Part shown: positions 6,334-12,563 of the stretch, piece by piece
Numbering within the stretch: the stretch's first letter is position 1
Layout: every line of letters starts with the position of its first letter
Assembly: GCA_013362385.1 (NCBI GenBank)
Contig: JABFWC010000052.1
Coordinates: 1 to 12,563, forward strand
Source: Pseudarthrobacter sp.
GTDB taxonomy: Bacteria > Actinomycetota > Actinomycetes > Actinomycetales > Micrococcaceae
Reading direction: 5' to 3'
DNA length: 12,563 nt
Program-made: the position numbers and the translations under genes
Notes under the pieces: model-generated
What the model saw: the letters and a program-made list of their open reading frames with translations, nothing else
What the model was told of the DNA's origin: nothing
The model's database searches: none

Positions 6334-7221
6334 ATGAAGGCATTTATGTCCCGGCGGAAGTCCTTCGTCGTGGCGGCTACCGCTGCCCTCGCCCTGTCCC
6401 TGAGCGCCTGCGGCGGTGGTAATTCCGGAGGCTCGGGCAACCCGAGCCCCGTCGAGAAGCCGACGTTCGCCGCCGGCACCACCATGGCAAAGCTCTCCTC
6501 CGCCGGCACCATCAAGATCGGCACCAAGTTCGACCAGCCGCTGTTCGGGCAAGTGGGCCTGGACGGCAAGCCCGTCGGTTTCGACGTTGAAATCGGCAAG
6601 CTGATCGCCGCCAAGCTGGGCATCGCGGCCGACAAGATCGAATGGTCCGAGACCGTTTCCGCCAACCGCGAGCCCTTCATCGAACAGGGCAAGGTGGACA
6701 TCGTCATCGCCACCTACACCATCAGCGACAAGCGCAAGCAGGTTGTCGACTTCGCCGGCCCGTACTACGAAGCAGGCCAGGCCCTGATGGTGAACAAGGA
6801 CAACGACACCATCAAGAAGCCCGAAGACGTCAAGGGCAAGAAGGTCTGCTCGGTCACCGGCTCCACTCCTGCCGCCACGATCGTCGACAAGTACGGCGCC
6901 GAACTGGTCCCCGCCGCCACCTACTCCGCCTGCCTCGAACCCCTGCGCAACAAGCAGGTTGAAGCTGTGACCACCGACAACGTGATCCTCGCCGGTTTCG
7001 TCGACAAGGAACCGGACGCCTTCAAGCTGGCCTCCGACGAAACCTTCACCAAGGAGCCTTACGGCATCGGCCTGAAGAAGGGCGACACCGAGTTCCGCAA
7101 CTGGATCAACGACCAGCTGGAATCCTTCGAGAAGGACGGCTCCTACAAGAAGGCCTGGGAGGCAACTGCCGGTTCGGTCATCAAGACCGCGCCGAACCTG
7201 CCCGCCATCAACCGTTACTAA
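6334..7221 (+). CDS. gluB: Glutamate-type ABC importer, substrate-binding lipoprotein
   Basis: The 295-residue extracellular receptor of the importer. The signal peptide has a basic start (SRRK), a hydrophobic core at about residues 11-23 and the lipobox LSAC with the lipidated cysteine at C26. A Gly/Ser/Asn/Pro linker to about residue 40 tethers the mature domain. The rest is one family 3 solute-binding domain (SBP_bac_3), with the hallmark VGFDVEIGKLIAAKLG at 81-96 and the cluster DIVIATYTISDKR at 122-134. C172 and C200 are the only other cysteines and could form a disulfide in the second lobe, as I would expect for GluB-type receptors. Start ATG at 6334, with the in-frame ATG at 6346 as a shorter alternative. 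It delivers substrate to GluC/GluD. A strong stem-loop follows the stop codon and could raise receptor level over the permeases. Substrate glutamate is inferred; related polar amino acids are possible. Confidence 0.92.
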   Translation: MKAFMSRRKSFVVAATAALALSLSACGGGNSGGSGNPSPVEKPTFAAGTTMAKLSSAGTIKIGTKFDQPLFGQVGLDGKPVGFDVEIGKLIAAKLGIAADKIEWSETVSANREPFIEQGKVDIVIATYTISDKRKQVVDFAGPYYEAGQALMVNKDNDTIKKPEDVKGKKVCSVTGSTPAATIVDKYGAELVPAATYSACLEPLRNKQVEAVTTDNVILAGFVDKEPDAFKLASDETFTKEPYGIGLKKGDTEFRNWINDQLESFEKDGSYKKAWEATAGSVIKTAPNLPAINRY

Positions 7222-7233
7222 GTAGCGTCCGCA

Positions 7234-7264
7234 GCGCTGCCGGGGCCAACTGCCCCGGCAGCGC
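7234..7264 (+). promoter_or_regulatory. Perfect 13-bp stem-loop between gluB and gluC
   Basis: GCGCTGCCGGGGC at 7234-7246 pairs perfectly with GCCCCGGCAGCGC at 7252-7264 around the loop CAACT. No T tract follows, so it is not a standard terminator. It sits 12 bases after the gluB stop codon and 38 bases before gluC. Likely roles are protecting the 3' end of gluAB mRNA or partly attenuating transcription into the permease genes, as is known in other binding-protein operons. Confidence 0.75.
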
Positions 7265-7302
7265 CCGCCTTCATCCGTCCACGCATACAGTCGAAGGATC
7301 TT

Positions 7303-7953
7303 ATGGACGTCATCATTGAAAACCTGCCCTTGTATTGGAACGGTTTTCTCCGCACCCTCTTTTTGTCCGCCGTCTCCGGAATTTTTGCGCTGATCCTTGG
7401 CACACTGCTTGCCGCAGCGCGTGTTTCCCCGGTTGCGGCGCTTCGCGGGTTCAGCACCGTGTACGTGGAAGTCCTCCGCAACACCCCGCTGACCATCGCT
7501 TTCTTCTTCGCCGCCGTCGTGCTCCCCCGCATCGGGGTCAAATTCGAGCAGTTCGAGATCGCCGCGATCATCGCCCTGAGCACCTACACCGCCGCGTTCA
7601 TCGCCGAAGCTGTCCGCTCTGGCGTCAACAGTGTGCCCGTCGGCCAGGCAGAGGCGGCCCGCAGCATCGGCATGAAATTCGGCCAGGTGCTTTCCCTCAT
7701 CATCCTGCCCCAGGCGCTGCGGACCGTGATCCCGCCGCTGATCAACATCCTGATCGCCCTGGTCAAGAACTCGTCGGTGGCCGGCGCCTTCTTCGTCCTG
7801 GAACTGTTCGGGTACGGCCGCCAGATGGCCAACGCCAACGGCGACGCCGTCATCACCGTCCTGCTGGGCACCGCGTTCTTCTATCTGCTCCTCACCGTTC
7901 CGCTGGGAATCCTTGCCAACACGGTGGAACGAAAGGTGGCGATTGCCCGATGA
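7303..7953 (+). CDS. gluC: Glutamate-type ABC importer, permease subunit
   Basis: A 216-residue membrane protein, one half of the importer channel. It has about five hydrophobic segments (roughly residues 15-39, 60-76, 86-106, 145-165, 183-205), the pattern of HisM-type permeases. The cytoplasmic EAA loop that docks on the ATPase is QAEAARSIGMKFGQVLSLII starting at residue 115, with the conserved Gly in place. The early motif EVLRNTPL at 56-63 is typical of polar amino-acid permeases. The start is ATG at 7303 with GAAGGA at 7293-7298, four bases upstream. The stop overlaps the gluD start in the four bases ATGA at 7950-7953, so the two permeases are translationally coupled and likely made one to one. 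The 81-base gap to gluB is wide for this operon and contains a strong stem-loop. Confidence 0.92.
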   Translation: MDVIIENLPLYWNGFLRTLFLSAVSGIFALILGTLLAAARVSPVAALRGFSTVYVEVLRNTPLTIAFFFAAVVLPRIGVKFEQFEIAAIIALSTYTAAFIAEAVRSGVNSVPVGQAEAARSIGMKFGQVLSLIILPQALRTVIPPLINILIALVKNSSVAGAFFVLELFGYGRQMANANGDAVITVLLGTAFFYLLLTVPLGILANTVERKVAIAR

Positions 7954-8789
7954 GTTCGGTCCTTTACGACGTCCCGGGCCCGAAGGCCCGCCGGATCTCC
8001 CTGATCGCATCCATCGTCGGCGCCCTGCTGATCCTCGGCCTCCTGGCGTGGATCGTCATGACGCTCGCGCAGCAGGGCATCTTCGAAGCACGCAGGTGGC
8101 AGATCTTCACCCGCGCCGACGTGTGGCGGCTACTCGGCAACGGCCTCGGCTCCACCCTGGCCGCGGCGGCGATCGCAGCCGTCATCGCCTTCCCGCTGGG
8201 CCTGCTGCTGTGCCTGCTGCGCATTTCGGACGCAGCCGTGATCCGCGTCCCCATGAGGGTCATCCTTGAGTTCCTCCGCGGCATGCCGGTGGTCCTGATG
8301 ATGCTCTTCATCCTGCTGGGGTTCGGCACGTCCGCGTTCATCGCCGTCGTCGCCGGCCTGGTGCTCTACAACGCGGCCGTGTTCGCCGAGATCATCCGGG
8401 CGGGCATCCAGTCCCTTCCGCGCGGGCAGCGCGAGGCGGGCCTCGCCATCGGCCTCACCAGCTACAAGTCCCGGATGCTGATCGAACTGCCGCAGGCGAT
8501 CCGCCGCATGATGCCTTCGCTGGTGGCGCAGATGGTGGTCCTCCTGAAGGACACGTCACTGGGCTATATCGTGGCGTACGGCGAACTCCTGCGCGCGGTC
8601 CAGGTCATGGCTGACTTCCTCGGTACCCAGTACCTCTTCCCGATCTTCTTCGTGGCAGCGGCAATCTATATCGCGATCAACATCTCCGTCTCACGGCTTG
8701 CGGTGTGGATCGAGCGCCGCGGTTCCAAGAAGGCCGCGGGCGGCACGGCGAAAGCCGAGCCCGACGTCCTGGAGGCTGCGGCACCGTAG
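7950..8789 (+). CDS. gluD: Glutamate-type ABC importer, second permease subunit
   Basis: A 279-residue membrane protein pairing with GluC. A basic N-terminal stretch (residues 11-15) precedes a first membrane segment at about 17-40, an extra helix absent from GluC. An external loop and the common permease core follow. The motif EFLRGMPV lies at 107-114 and the EAA loop ([17 protein letters not shown]) begins at 161. The last segment ends near 252 and is followed by a basic, then Ala/Glu-rich cytoplasmic tail of about 25 residues that looks disordered. Start ATG overlaps the gluC stop by four bases. The same frame is open upstream to 7335, but that region is gluC in another frame. The gene ends 18 bases before a strong terminator that closes the operon. 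Confidence 0.91.
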   Translation: MSSVLYDVPGPKARRISLIASIVGALLILGLLAWIVMTLAQQGIFEARRWQIFTRADVWRLLGNGLGSTLAAAAIAAVIAFPLGLLLCLLRISDAAVIRVPMRVILEFLRGMPVVLMMLFILLGFGTSAFIAVVAGLVLYNAAVFAEIIRAGIQSLPRGQREAGLAIGLTSYKSRMLIELPQAIRRMMPSLVAQMVVLLKDTSLGYIVAYGELLRAVQVMADFLGTQYLFPIFFVAAAIYIAINISVSRLAVWIERRGSKKAAGGTAKAEPDVLEAAAP

Positions 8790-8807
8790 TCCCGGCCCCG
8801 GTGAACG

Positions 8808-8848
8808 AAAGAGGTCCGGAACCCCGCAGGGGTTCCGGACCTCTTTTT
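8808..8848 (+). terminator. Strong intrinsic terminator of gluABCD, perhaps also serving dapE
   Basis: An 18-bp perfect stem (8808-8825 with 8829-8846, core GAGGTCCGGAACCCC) with loop GCA and a run of five T at 8844-8848. It is a textbook Rho-independent terminator for the plus strand. On the minus strand the stem ends in TTT followed by CG, so it could also stop dapE transcription, but less well. Confidence 0.93.
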
Positions 8849-8874
8849 GTGCCGTCTTCGGGGGCCGGCTTACC

Positions 8875-10011
8875 CTAGGCTGCCAGCCATTCCCGCAGCG
8901 CGCGAAGGCACTTGCGGATGGCGTCGGCGTGCACGTGCTCGTTATCCTTGTGCGCCAGCAGCGCGTCGCCGGGGCCGAAGTTCACCGCCGGGATCCCCAG
9001 CTCACTAAAGCGTGCGACGTCGGTCCAGCCATACTTGGGCTTGGGCTCGGCACCGACGGCGGCCACGAAGGATGCCGCGGCCGGGTGCTGCAGGCCGGGA
9101 CGCGCTCCGGCGGCCGCATCGGTGCGGACGACGTCGAAACCCTCCAGCAGTTCCCGTACGTGGGCCTCAGCCTGCTCCGGGGTCTTGTCCGGCGCGAACC
9201 GGTAGTTGATCTCCACCACGCAGCGGTCCGGAATCACATTGCCGGCCGTGCCGCCGTTGATCTTCACGGCGTTGAGGCTTTCCCGGTAGTCCAGGCCGTC
9301 GACGTTGACCGTACGGGGTTCGTACGCCGCGAGCCGGGCCAGGATCGGTGCTGCAGCATGGATGGCGTTGCTGCCCATCCACGCGCGCGCCGAGTGTGCC
9401 GCCTCTCCCGTGGTGGTGGCTTCAAAGCGGCTCGTGCCGTTGCAGCCACCTTCCACCGTTCCGTCGGTGGGCTCCAGCAGGATGGCGAAGTCCCCCTGCA
9501 GCAGGTCGCCATGGTTGCGGACCAGGCGGCCGAGGCCGCTCTTGACGGCCTCCACTTCCTCGTGGTCGTAGAAGACGAAGGTGACGTCCCGCTTCGGCCG
9601 GGCGCCGTCGTCGAACATTCCCGCGGCCAGCGCCAGCTGCACCGCCACGCCGCCCTTCATGTCCGTTGCGCCGCGGCCGTAGAGGATGCCCTCCCCCGGG
9701 ACTCCCGACTCCCAGGTGGAAGGAACGGTGCCCTTCGAGCCCTCGGTCAGGGGAAGCGGCACCGTGTCCAGGTGCCCCGCGAGGATGACCCGTTCGCTGC
9801 GGCCAAGTTCGGTGCGGGCAATGATCGCATCGCCGTCACGCACCACGCGAAGCTCCGGGACGGCCAGCAGGGCCTGCTCCACGGCGTCCGCAAGGGCCTG
9901 CTCATTGCCGGACACGCTCTCGATATCCATGATGTCCGCGGTCAGCAGTGCCACGTCCTGGCGAAGGTCAAGGGTGTGCACGGACGATTGCGGGGCGGTT
10001 TCAGCAGTCAC
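8875..10011 (-). CDS. dapE: Succinyl-diaminopimelate desuccinylase
   Basis: A 378-residue cytoplasmic M20-family zinc hydrolase. It removes succinate from N-succinyl-LL-2,6-diaminopimelate, giving LL-diaminopimelate for lysine and peptidoglycan. The expected metal ligands and catalytic acids are visible: H80 in AGHLDTV (with D82), D117 in [11 protein letters not shown]151/E152 in DHEEVEA, E180 in LLEPTDG, and H354 in AHKDNEHV. The dimerisation domain occupies about residues 190-300, with [19 protein letters not shown] at its start. Length is normal. The start is GTG at 10009-10011, six bases after a TAGACT -10 box, so the message is probably leaderless; there is no Shine-Dalgarno sequence. 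It diverges from dapD, which makes the succinylated intermediate earlier in the same branch. Generic peptidase M20 is the alternative label, but the pairing with dapD makes DapE firm. Confidence 0.93.
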   Translation of the reverse strand: MTAETAPQSSVHTLDLRQDVALLTADIMDIESVSGNEQALADAVEQALLAVPELRVVRDGDAIIARTELGRSERVILAGHLDTVPLPLTEGSKGTVPSTWESGVPGEGILYGRGATDMKGGVAVQLALAAGMFDDGARPKRDVTFVFYDHEEVEAVKSGLGRLVRNHGDLLQGDFAILLEPTDGTVEGGCNGTSRFEATTTGEAAHSARAWMGSNAIHAAAPILARLAAYEPRTVNVDGLDYRESLNAVKINGGTAGNVIPDRCVVEINYRFAPDKTPEQAEAHVRELLEGFDVVRTDAAAGARPGLQHPAAASFVAAVGAEPKPKYGWTDVARFSELGIPAVNFGPGDALLAHKDNEHVHADAIRKCLRALREWLAA

Positions 10012-10062
10012 GAAGCCAGTCTAGTTCGAACCGGCCACCCGGCCCTCGATAGACTGGGGCAC
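10012..10062. promoter_or_regulatory. Overlapping divergent leaderless promoters of dapE and dapD
   Basis: This 51-base region holds two identical outward-facing octamers TAGACTGG, at 10016-10023 on the minus strand (for dapE) and 10050-10057 on the plus strand (for dapD). The hexamer TAGACT ends six bases before the dapE GTG and seven before the dapD ATG. The two -10 boxes are only 26 bases apart, so each promoter's -35 region lies inside the other's and two polymerases could not sit there together. The palindrome GTTCGAAC at 10024-10031 abuts the dapE -10 and covers the expected dapD -35 region; it may be a regulator site. Confidence 0.6.
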
Positions 10063-11091
10063 ATGACTGAGACCGCTTCTTCCGCCGTGCCCGAAACCTT
10101 GAACACCGCCGCTGGCGAACGCTCCGCCTACGGCTTCGGCGTGGCCACCATCTCCACAGCCGGCAACGACGCCACCGTCCTTGATGTTTGGTTCCCCGCA
10201 CCCTCGCTCGGCGTCGCCGCCGAGAACCTCCGCTCGGTGGAAAACGCCGACGAAGCCCTGACCCGGATCGCCGAAAACGGCGCCGACGAGGACCGCGGCA
10301 CGGAGCAGAAAGTGGTCTTCGTCCAGATCAACCTGGACGAAGCCCCCGCGGACACTGCGGACGCCTACCTCCGGCTCCACCTGCTCTCCCACCGGCTGGT
10401 CCGGCCCAACACCATCAACCTTGACGGCATTTTCGGCAAGCTGCCCAACGTCGTGTGGACCAACTTCGGCCCGGCCGCCGTCGAAGGTTTCGAACTGACC
10501 CGGGCCAAGCTGCGCCGGCGCGGAGCGGTCACCGTCTACGGCGTGGACAAGTTCCCGCGCATGGTGGACTACGTCGTTCCCAGCGGTGTGCGGATCGCCG
10601 ACGCGGACAGGGTCCGCCTGGGTGCGCACCTGGCCGAGGGCACCACCGTCATGCACGAGGGCTTCGTTAACTTCAACGCGGGCACCCTTGGTACCTCCAT
10701 GGTCGAAGGCCGCATTTCCGCCGGCGTGGTGACCGGCAACGGCAGCGACGTCGGCGGCGGCGCCTCCATCATGGGCACCCTCTCCGGCGGCGGCAAGGAG
10801 AAGATCACCATCGGCGAACGTGTCCTGCTCGGCGCCAACTCCGGCGTGGGCATCAGCATCGGCGATGATTCCGTGGTGGAGGCAGGCCTCTACGTCACAG
10901 CCGGCACCCGGGTGCGGGTACTGGGCCCGAAGGACGACGTCGGCGAGGACACCACCAAGGTGGTCAAGGCCGCCGAACTCTCCGGCGTCCCCAACCTGCT
11001 GTTCCGCCGCAACTCCACGAGCGGAGCGGTGGAAGTCCTGGCGCGCAAGGGCCAGACTGTTGAACTGAACGACGCCCTGCACGCCAACTGA
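10063..11091 (+). CDS. dapD: 2,3,4,5-tetrahydropyridine-2,6-dicarboxylate N-succinyltransferase, actinobacterial type
   Basis: A 342-residue cytoplasmic enzyme that transfers succinate from succinyl-CoA to tetrahydrodipicolinate in the diaminopimelate/lysine pathway. An N-terminal alpha/beta domain runs to about residue 170. A left-handed beta-helix of hexapeptide repeats follows at about 175-290 (for example [20 protein letters not shown], later [20 protein letters not shown]). The glycine-rich segment [20 protein letters not shown] at 223-242 is characteristic of the actinobacterial DapD subgroup, known in M. tuberculosis as Rv1201c. E215 in MVEGRISAG appears to match the catalytic glutamate reported there, but I align this from memory. 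Hexapeptide enzymes of this kind act as trimers. The same frame is open far upstream, but that is antisense to dapE; the ATG at 10063 fits the family and lies seven bases after a -10 box. A lysozyme-like gene follows after eight bases. Confidence 0.94.
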   Translation: MTETASSAVPETLNTAAGERSAYGFGVATISTAGNDATVLDVWFPAPSLGVAAENLRSVENADEALTRIAENGADEDRGTEQKVVFVQINLDEAPADTADAYLRLHLLSHRLVRPNTINLDGIFGKLPNVVWTNFGPAAVEGFELTRAKLRRRGAVTVYGVDKFPRMVDYVVPSGVRIADADRVRLGAHLAEGTTVMHEGFVNFNAGTLGTSMVEGRISAGVVTGNGSDVGGGASIMGTLSGGGKEKITIGERVLLGANSGVGISIGDDSVVEAGLYVTAGTRVRVLGPKDDVGEDTTKVVKAAELSGVPNLLFRRNSTSGAVEVLARKGQTVELNDALHAN

Positions 11092-11099
11092 ACCCCTTG

Positions 11100-11957
11100 G
11101 TGGCACGCAGACGCAGCCTGCGCCGCCTGGTTGTGCTGCTGCTGGCCCTCGCCCTGGTGGCCGGCGGCATCTACACTGCAGTGTTTTTCGTGCAGCGTTC
11201 CGAAACCCTGGTGACGGAACGCTGCACGGCCAGCGCAGGCAACCGGAGGGCGGAACTGGCGCCGGACCAGGCAGTGTACGCCGCGCTCATCACCGCGGTG
11301 GCAGTACGCCGGGGACTGCCGCCCCGCGCGGCGAGCATCGCGCTGGCCACGGCCATGCAGGAATCCAAGCTCCGCAACATCGAACATGGCGACCAGGCAG
11401 GGCCCGACTCCCGGGGACTCTTCCAGCAACGGCCCTCCCAGGGCTGGGGAACCGAGGCGCAGATCATGGACCCCTACTACGCCGTCAACGCCTTCTACGA
11501 CGCGCTGGTGAAGATCCCCGGCTACGAGACGCTCGACATTACGGACGCGGCCCAGCAGGTCCAGCGCTCCGCCCACCCCCAGGCGTACGCCCAGCACGAG
11601 GACCTGGGCCGCGCCTTCGCCTCCGGGCTTACCGGTCAGACACCCGGGGCCGTGCAGTGCACCCTCCGTTCCGCCACGGCCGCAGGCGACCCCGCTGCAG
11701 TCGCGTCGGAACTGGACCTCGCGTACGGCGGAGTGAACGCCGAAACCGCTGGAGACAGCCTGGTGGTGGACGCCGGCGGAGCCCAGGCATGGTCCATTGC
11801 GCAATGGGCGGTGGCCAACGCCAAGGATCTCTCCGTCACCCAGGTGGAAGTGGCCGGCCGGGCCTGGCACCGCTCCGGTGCCGACGGCTGGGAAGGGTCC
11901 GGCGGCCCGGACGGGCAGGTGCGGATCACCGTCCGCCGGGAGGGCGACGGCCCCTGA
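11100..11957 (+). CDS. Membrane-anchored lysozyme-like protein, uncharacterised
   Basis: A 285-residue protein with a very basic N-terminus (ARRRSLRR), one membrane segment (about residues 9-32) and an external remainder. The central region, about 55-178, resembles the lysozyme/transglycosylase-like module of many uncharacterised actinobacterial proteins: SIALATAMQESKLRNIEHGD with E88 as the possible catalytic acid, then DSRGLFQQRPSQGWGT and DPYYAVNAFYDAL. The C-terminal 85 residues form a second unit containing QAWSIAQWAVANAKDL and a Trp-rich end. C42 and C187 flank the central domain and could form a disulfide. Start GTG at 11100; a TTG at 11097 would add one residue. There is no clear ribosome site, and it begins eight bases after the dapD stop, so it is probably co-transcribed and coupled. 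Hydrolytic activity on peptidoglycan is inferred; homologues are often just hypothetical proteins. Confidence 0.75.
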   Translation: MARRRSLRRLVVLLLALALVAGGIYTAVFFVQRSETLVTERCTASAGNRRAELAPDQAVYAALITAVAVRRGLPPRAASIALATAMQESKLRNIEHGDQAGPDSRGLFQQRPSQGWGTEAQIMDPYYAVNAFYDALVKIPGYETLDITDAAQQVQRSAHPQAYAQHEDLGRAFASGLTGQTPGAVQCTLRSATAAGDPAAVASELDLAYGGVNAETAGDSLVVDAGGAQAWSIAQWAVANAKDLSVTQVEVAGRAWHRSGADGWEGSGGPDGQVRITVRREGDGP

Positions 11958-11974
11958 CGGCCAGCCCGGGGCCG
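11948..11974. terminator. Weak hairpin between convergent genes
   Basis: CGGCCCC at 11948-11954 pairs with GGGGCCG at 11968-11974 around a 13-base loop that includes the stop codon of the lysozyme-like gene. The two genes here are convergent and only 22 bases apart. There is no T tract on either strand, so the terminator role is uncertain. Confidence 0.3.
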
Positions 11975-11979
11975 GCGGT

Positions 11980-12563
11980 TCAGACCAGGATTTCCAGCAC
12001 CGGCTGTACGTAGCTGCGGAACAGGTCGGGCTGGCTCATCAGCTGATGGCTCATGATGATCTTGTCCGGTTCCAGGTACCAGGCCCGGTGTTCGTCCAGC
12101 GGGAGTTCGATGATGGTCAGCGTGAAGTCCCGGGCATCCCGGCCCACTTCCAGCAGTCGGTCATCCACCATGTCCTGGATCAGCTGGTCCGTTCCGGTGG
12201 CCACGCGTTCAGCTTCGAGTTCGGCATACTCGCTCCGACGTTCCCTCGCCCAGGTAAGGGCTGAACCGAAGTGTGCCTGCAGGACGCGTTGCAGGGCCGG
12301 TGAGTTGCCAAACGCTTCAAAGGCCGGCGGAGTGAGTTCCGGGGACGTTTGCGGGTGGGCCTTGAGCAGTTGCTCCCACCAGGCTTCCCACTCCGTCTTC
12401 AGCGCGCCCAGGCCGCCGACGTCCGCGGTCAGGTGCGAATGGTCCGCGGGGCGGACTTTCGGTGCCGCATGGGACAACATGGGCCGCCCCACCCCGTTGA
12501 GGCCGGCGGCGTCCCGGACGTACAGCGCAATCATCATCGGTCCGGACGTGTCCGTAGTGATCT
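11980..12563 (-). CDS. Uncharacterised protein, 5' end beyond the window
   Basis: I do not recognise this protein. The frame from the stop at 11980 runs open to the right window edge. A start at the ATG pair 12532-12537 would give 185 residues, but the codons upstream read on sensibly (ITTDTSGPMMIALYVRDAAG), so the true start is probably outside and the gene is partial. The visible part is soluble, with no membrane segment. It has a Trp-rich stretch (EWEAWWEQLLKAHP), a helical, charged middle (RERRSEYAELEAERVATGTD) and a C-terminal unit that looks like alternating strands and helices (FTLTIIELPLDEHRAWYLEP), ending in YVQPVLEILV. It is convergent with the lysozyme-like gene, 22 bases apart. 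No catalytic motif was identified and no function is proposed. Confidence 0.75.
   Translation of the reverse strand, partial: ITTDTSGPMMIALYVRDAAGLNGVGRPMLSHAAPKVRPADHSHLTADVGGLGALKTEWEAWWEQLLKAHPQTSPELTPPAFEAFGNSPALQRVLQAHFGSALTWARERRSEYAELEAERVATGTDQLIQDMVDDRLLEVGRDARDFTLTIIELPLDEHRAWYLEPDKIIMSHQLMSQPDLFRSYVQPVLEILV

Noticed and set aside
5599..8010. 803-residue open frame on the minus strand across gluA-gluC
   Set aside because: It is antisense to three intact, recognisable transporter genes and its composition (Asp/Gly/Val/Gln/His-rich) is what the complementary frame of high-GC genes gives. No domain is visible.
8698..10062. Upstream open extension of the dapD frame to 8698
   Set aside because: The extension is antisense to dapE. 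The family N-terminus, the start context and the -10 box all place the dapD start at 10063.
10021..11106. 361-residue open frame antisense to dapD
   Set aside because: Shadow of a GC-rich gene; no recognisable domain, and dapD is certain on the other strand.
1..12563. Search for mobile elements, CRISPR arrays, tRNA genes, toxin-antitoxin pairs or defence genes
   Set aside because: No terminal repeats, transposase or integrase motifs, regularly spaced repeats or tRNA-like cloverleafs were seen; the gene content is ordinary actinobacterial core.

Overview
The window reads as a chromosomal core region of a high-GC actinobacterium. The best match is Arthrobacter or a close relative (Micrococcaceae). 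Reasons: strong GC bias at third codon positions, GTG starts, TANNNT -10 boxes lying right next to start codons, an actinobacterial-type DapD, a DUF3117 protein, a DivIVA-domain membrane protein and a gluABCD-type amino-acid importer. I see no mobile element, CRISPR array, tRNA or rRNA. No gene looks broken; one gene is cut by the right window edge.

Layout. (1) 72-1569, minus strand: an ECF sigma factor (SigE type) followed after 7 bases by a membrane-anchored zinc anti-sigma factor. (2) 1798-2430, plus: an O-methyltransferase divergent from sigE, ending tail-to-tail with the small DUF3117 gene (2486-2653, minus) across a shared hairpin. (3) 2885-5403, minus: a three-gene unit of LOG-family protein, DivIVA-domain membrane protein and a Gpi18/PIG-V-like polytopic mannosyltransferase; the last two overlap by 4 bases. 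(4) 5509-8789, plus: gluABCD, a glutamate-type ABC importer with ATPase, lipoprotein receptor and two permeases. It has a perfect 13-bp stem-loop between gluB and gluC and a strong terminator after gluD. (5) 8875-11091: dapE (minus) and dapD (plus) diverge from a 51-bp intergenic region and encode two steps of the succinylase branch of diaminopimelate/lysine synthesis. (6) 11100-11957, plus: a membrane-anchored lysozyme-like protein close behind dapD, then a convergent uncharacterised gene (11980 to the right edge, 5' end missing).

From memory, dapD, dapE, LOG, DivIVA-like, DUF3117, O-methyltransferase, sigE and anti-sigma appear in the same order and relative orientation as Mycobacterium tuberculosis Rv1201c, Rv1202, Rv1205, Rv1209, Rv1211, Rv1220c, Rv1221 and Rv1222. 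The window would then be an ancient actinobacterial neighbourhood tied to envelope stress, peptidoglycan precursor supply and cell-wall growth. The glu importer and the mannosyltransferase are the lineage-specific additions.

Regulation. Four genes (LOG, gluA, dapE, dapD) have a -10-like hexamer ending 6-7 bases before the start codon, which predicts leaderless mRNAs. By contrast sigE, DUF3117, gluB and gluC have Shine-Dalgarno sequences. I found no convincing new multi-gene system. The most interesting points are the overlapping divergent dapE/dapD promoters, the uncharacterised conserved genes, the gluB/gluC stem-loop and the possible leader of the DUF3117 gene.
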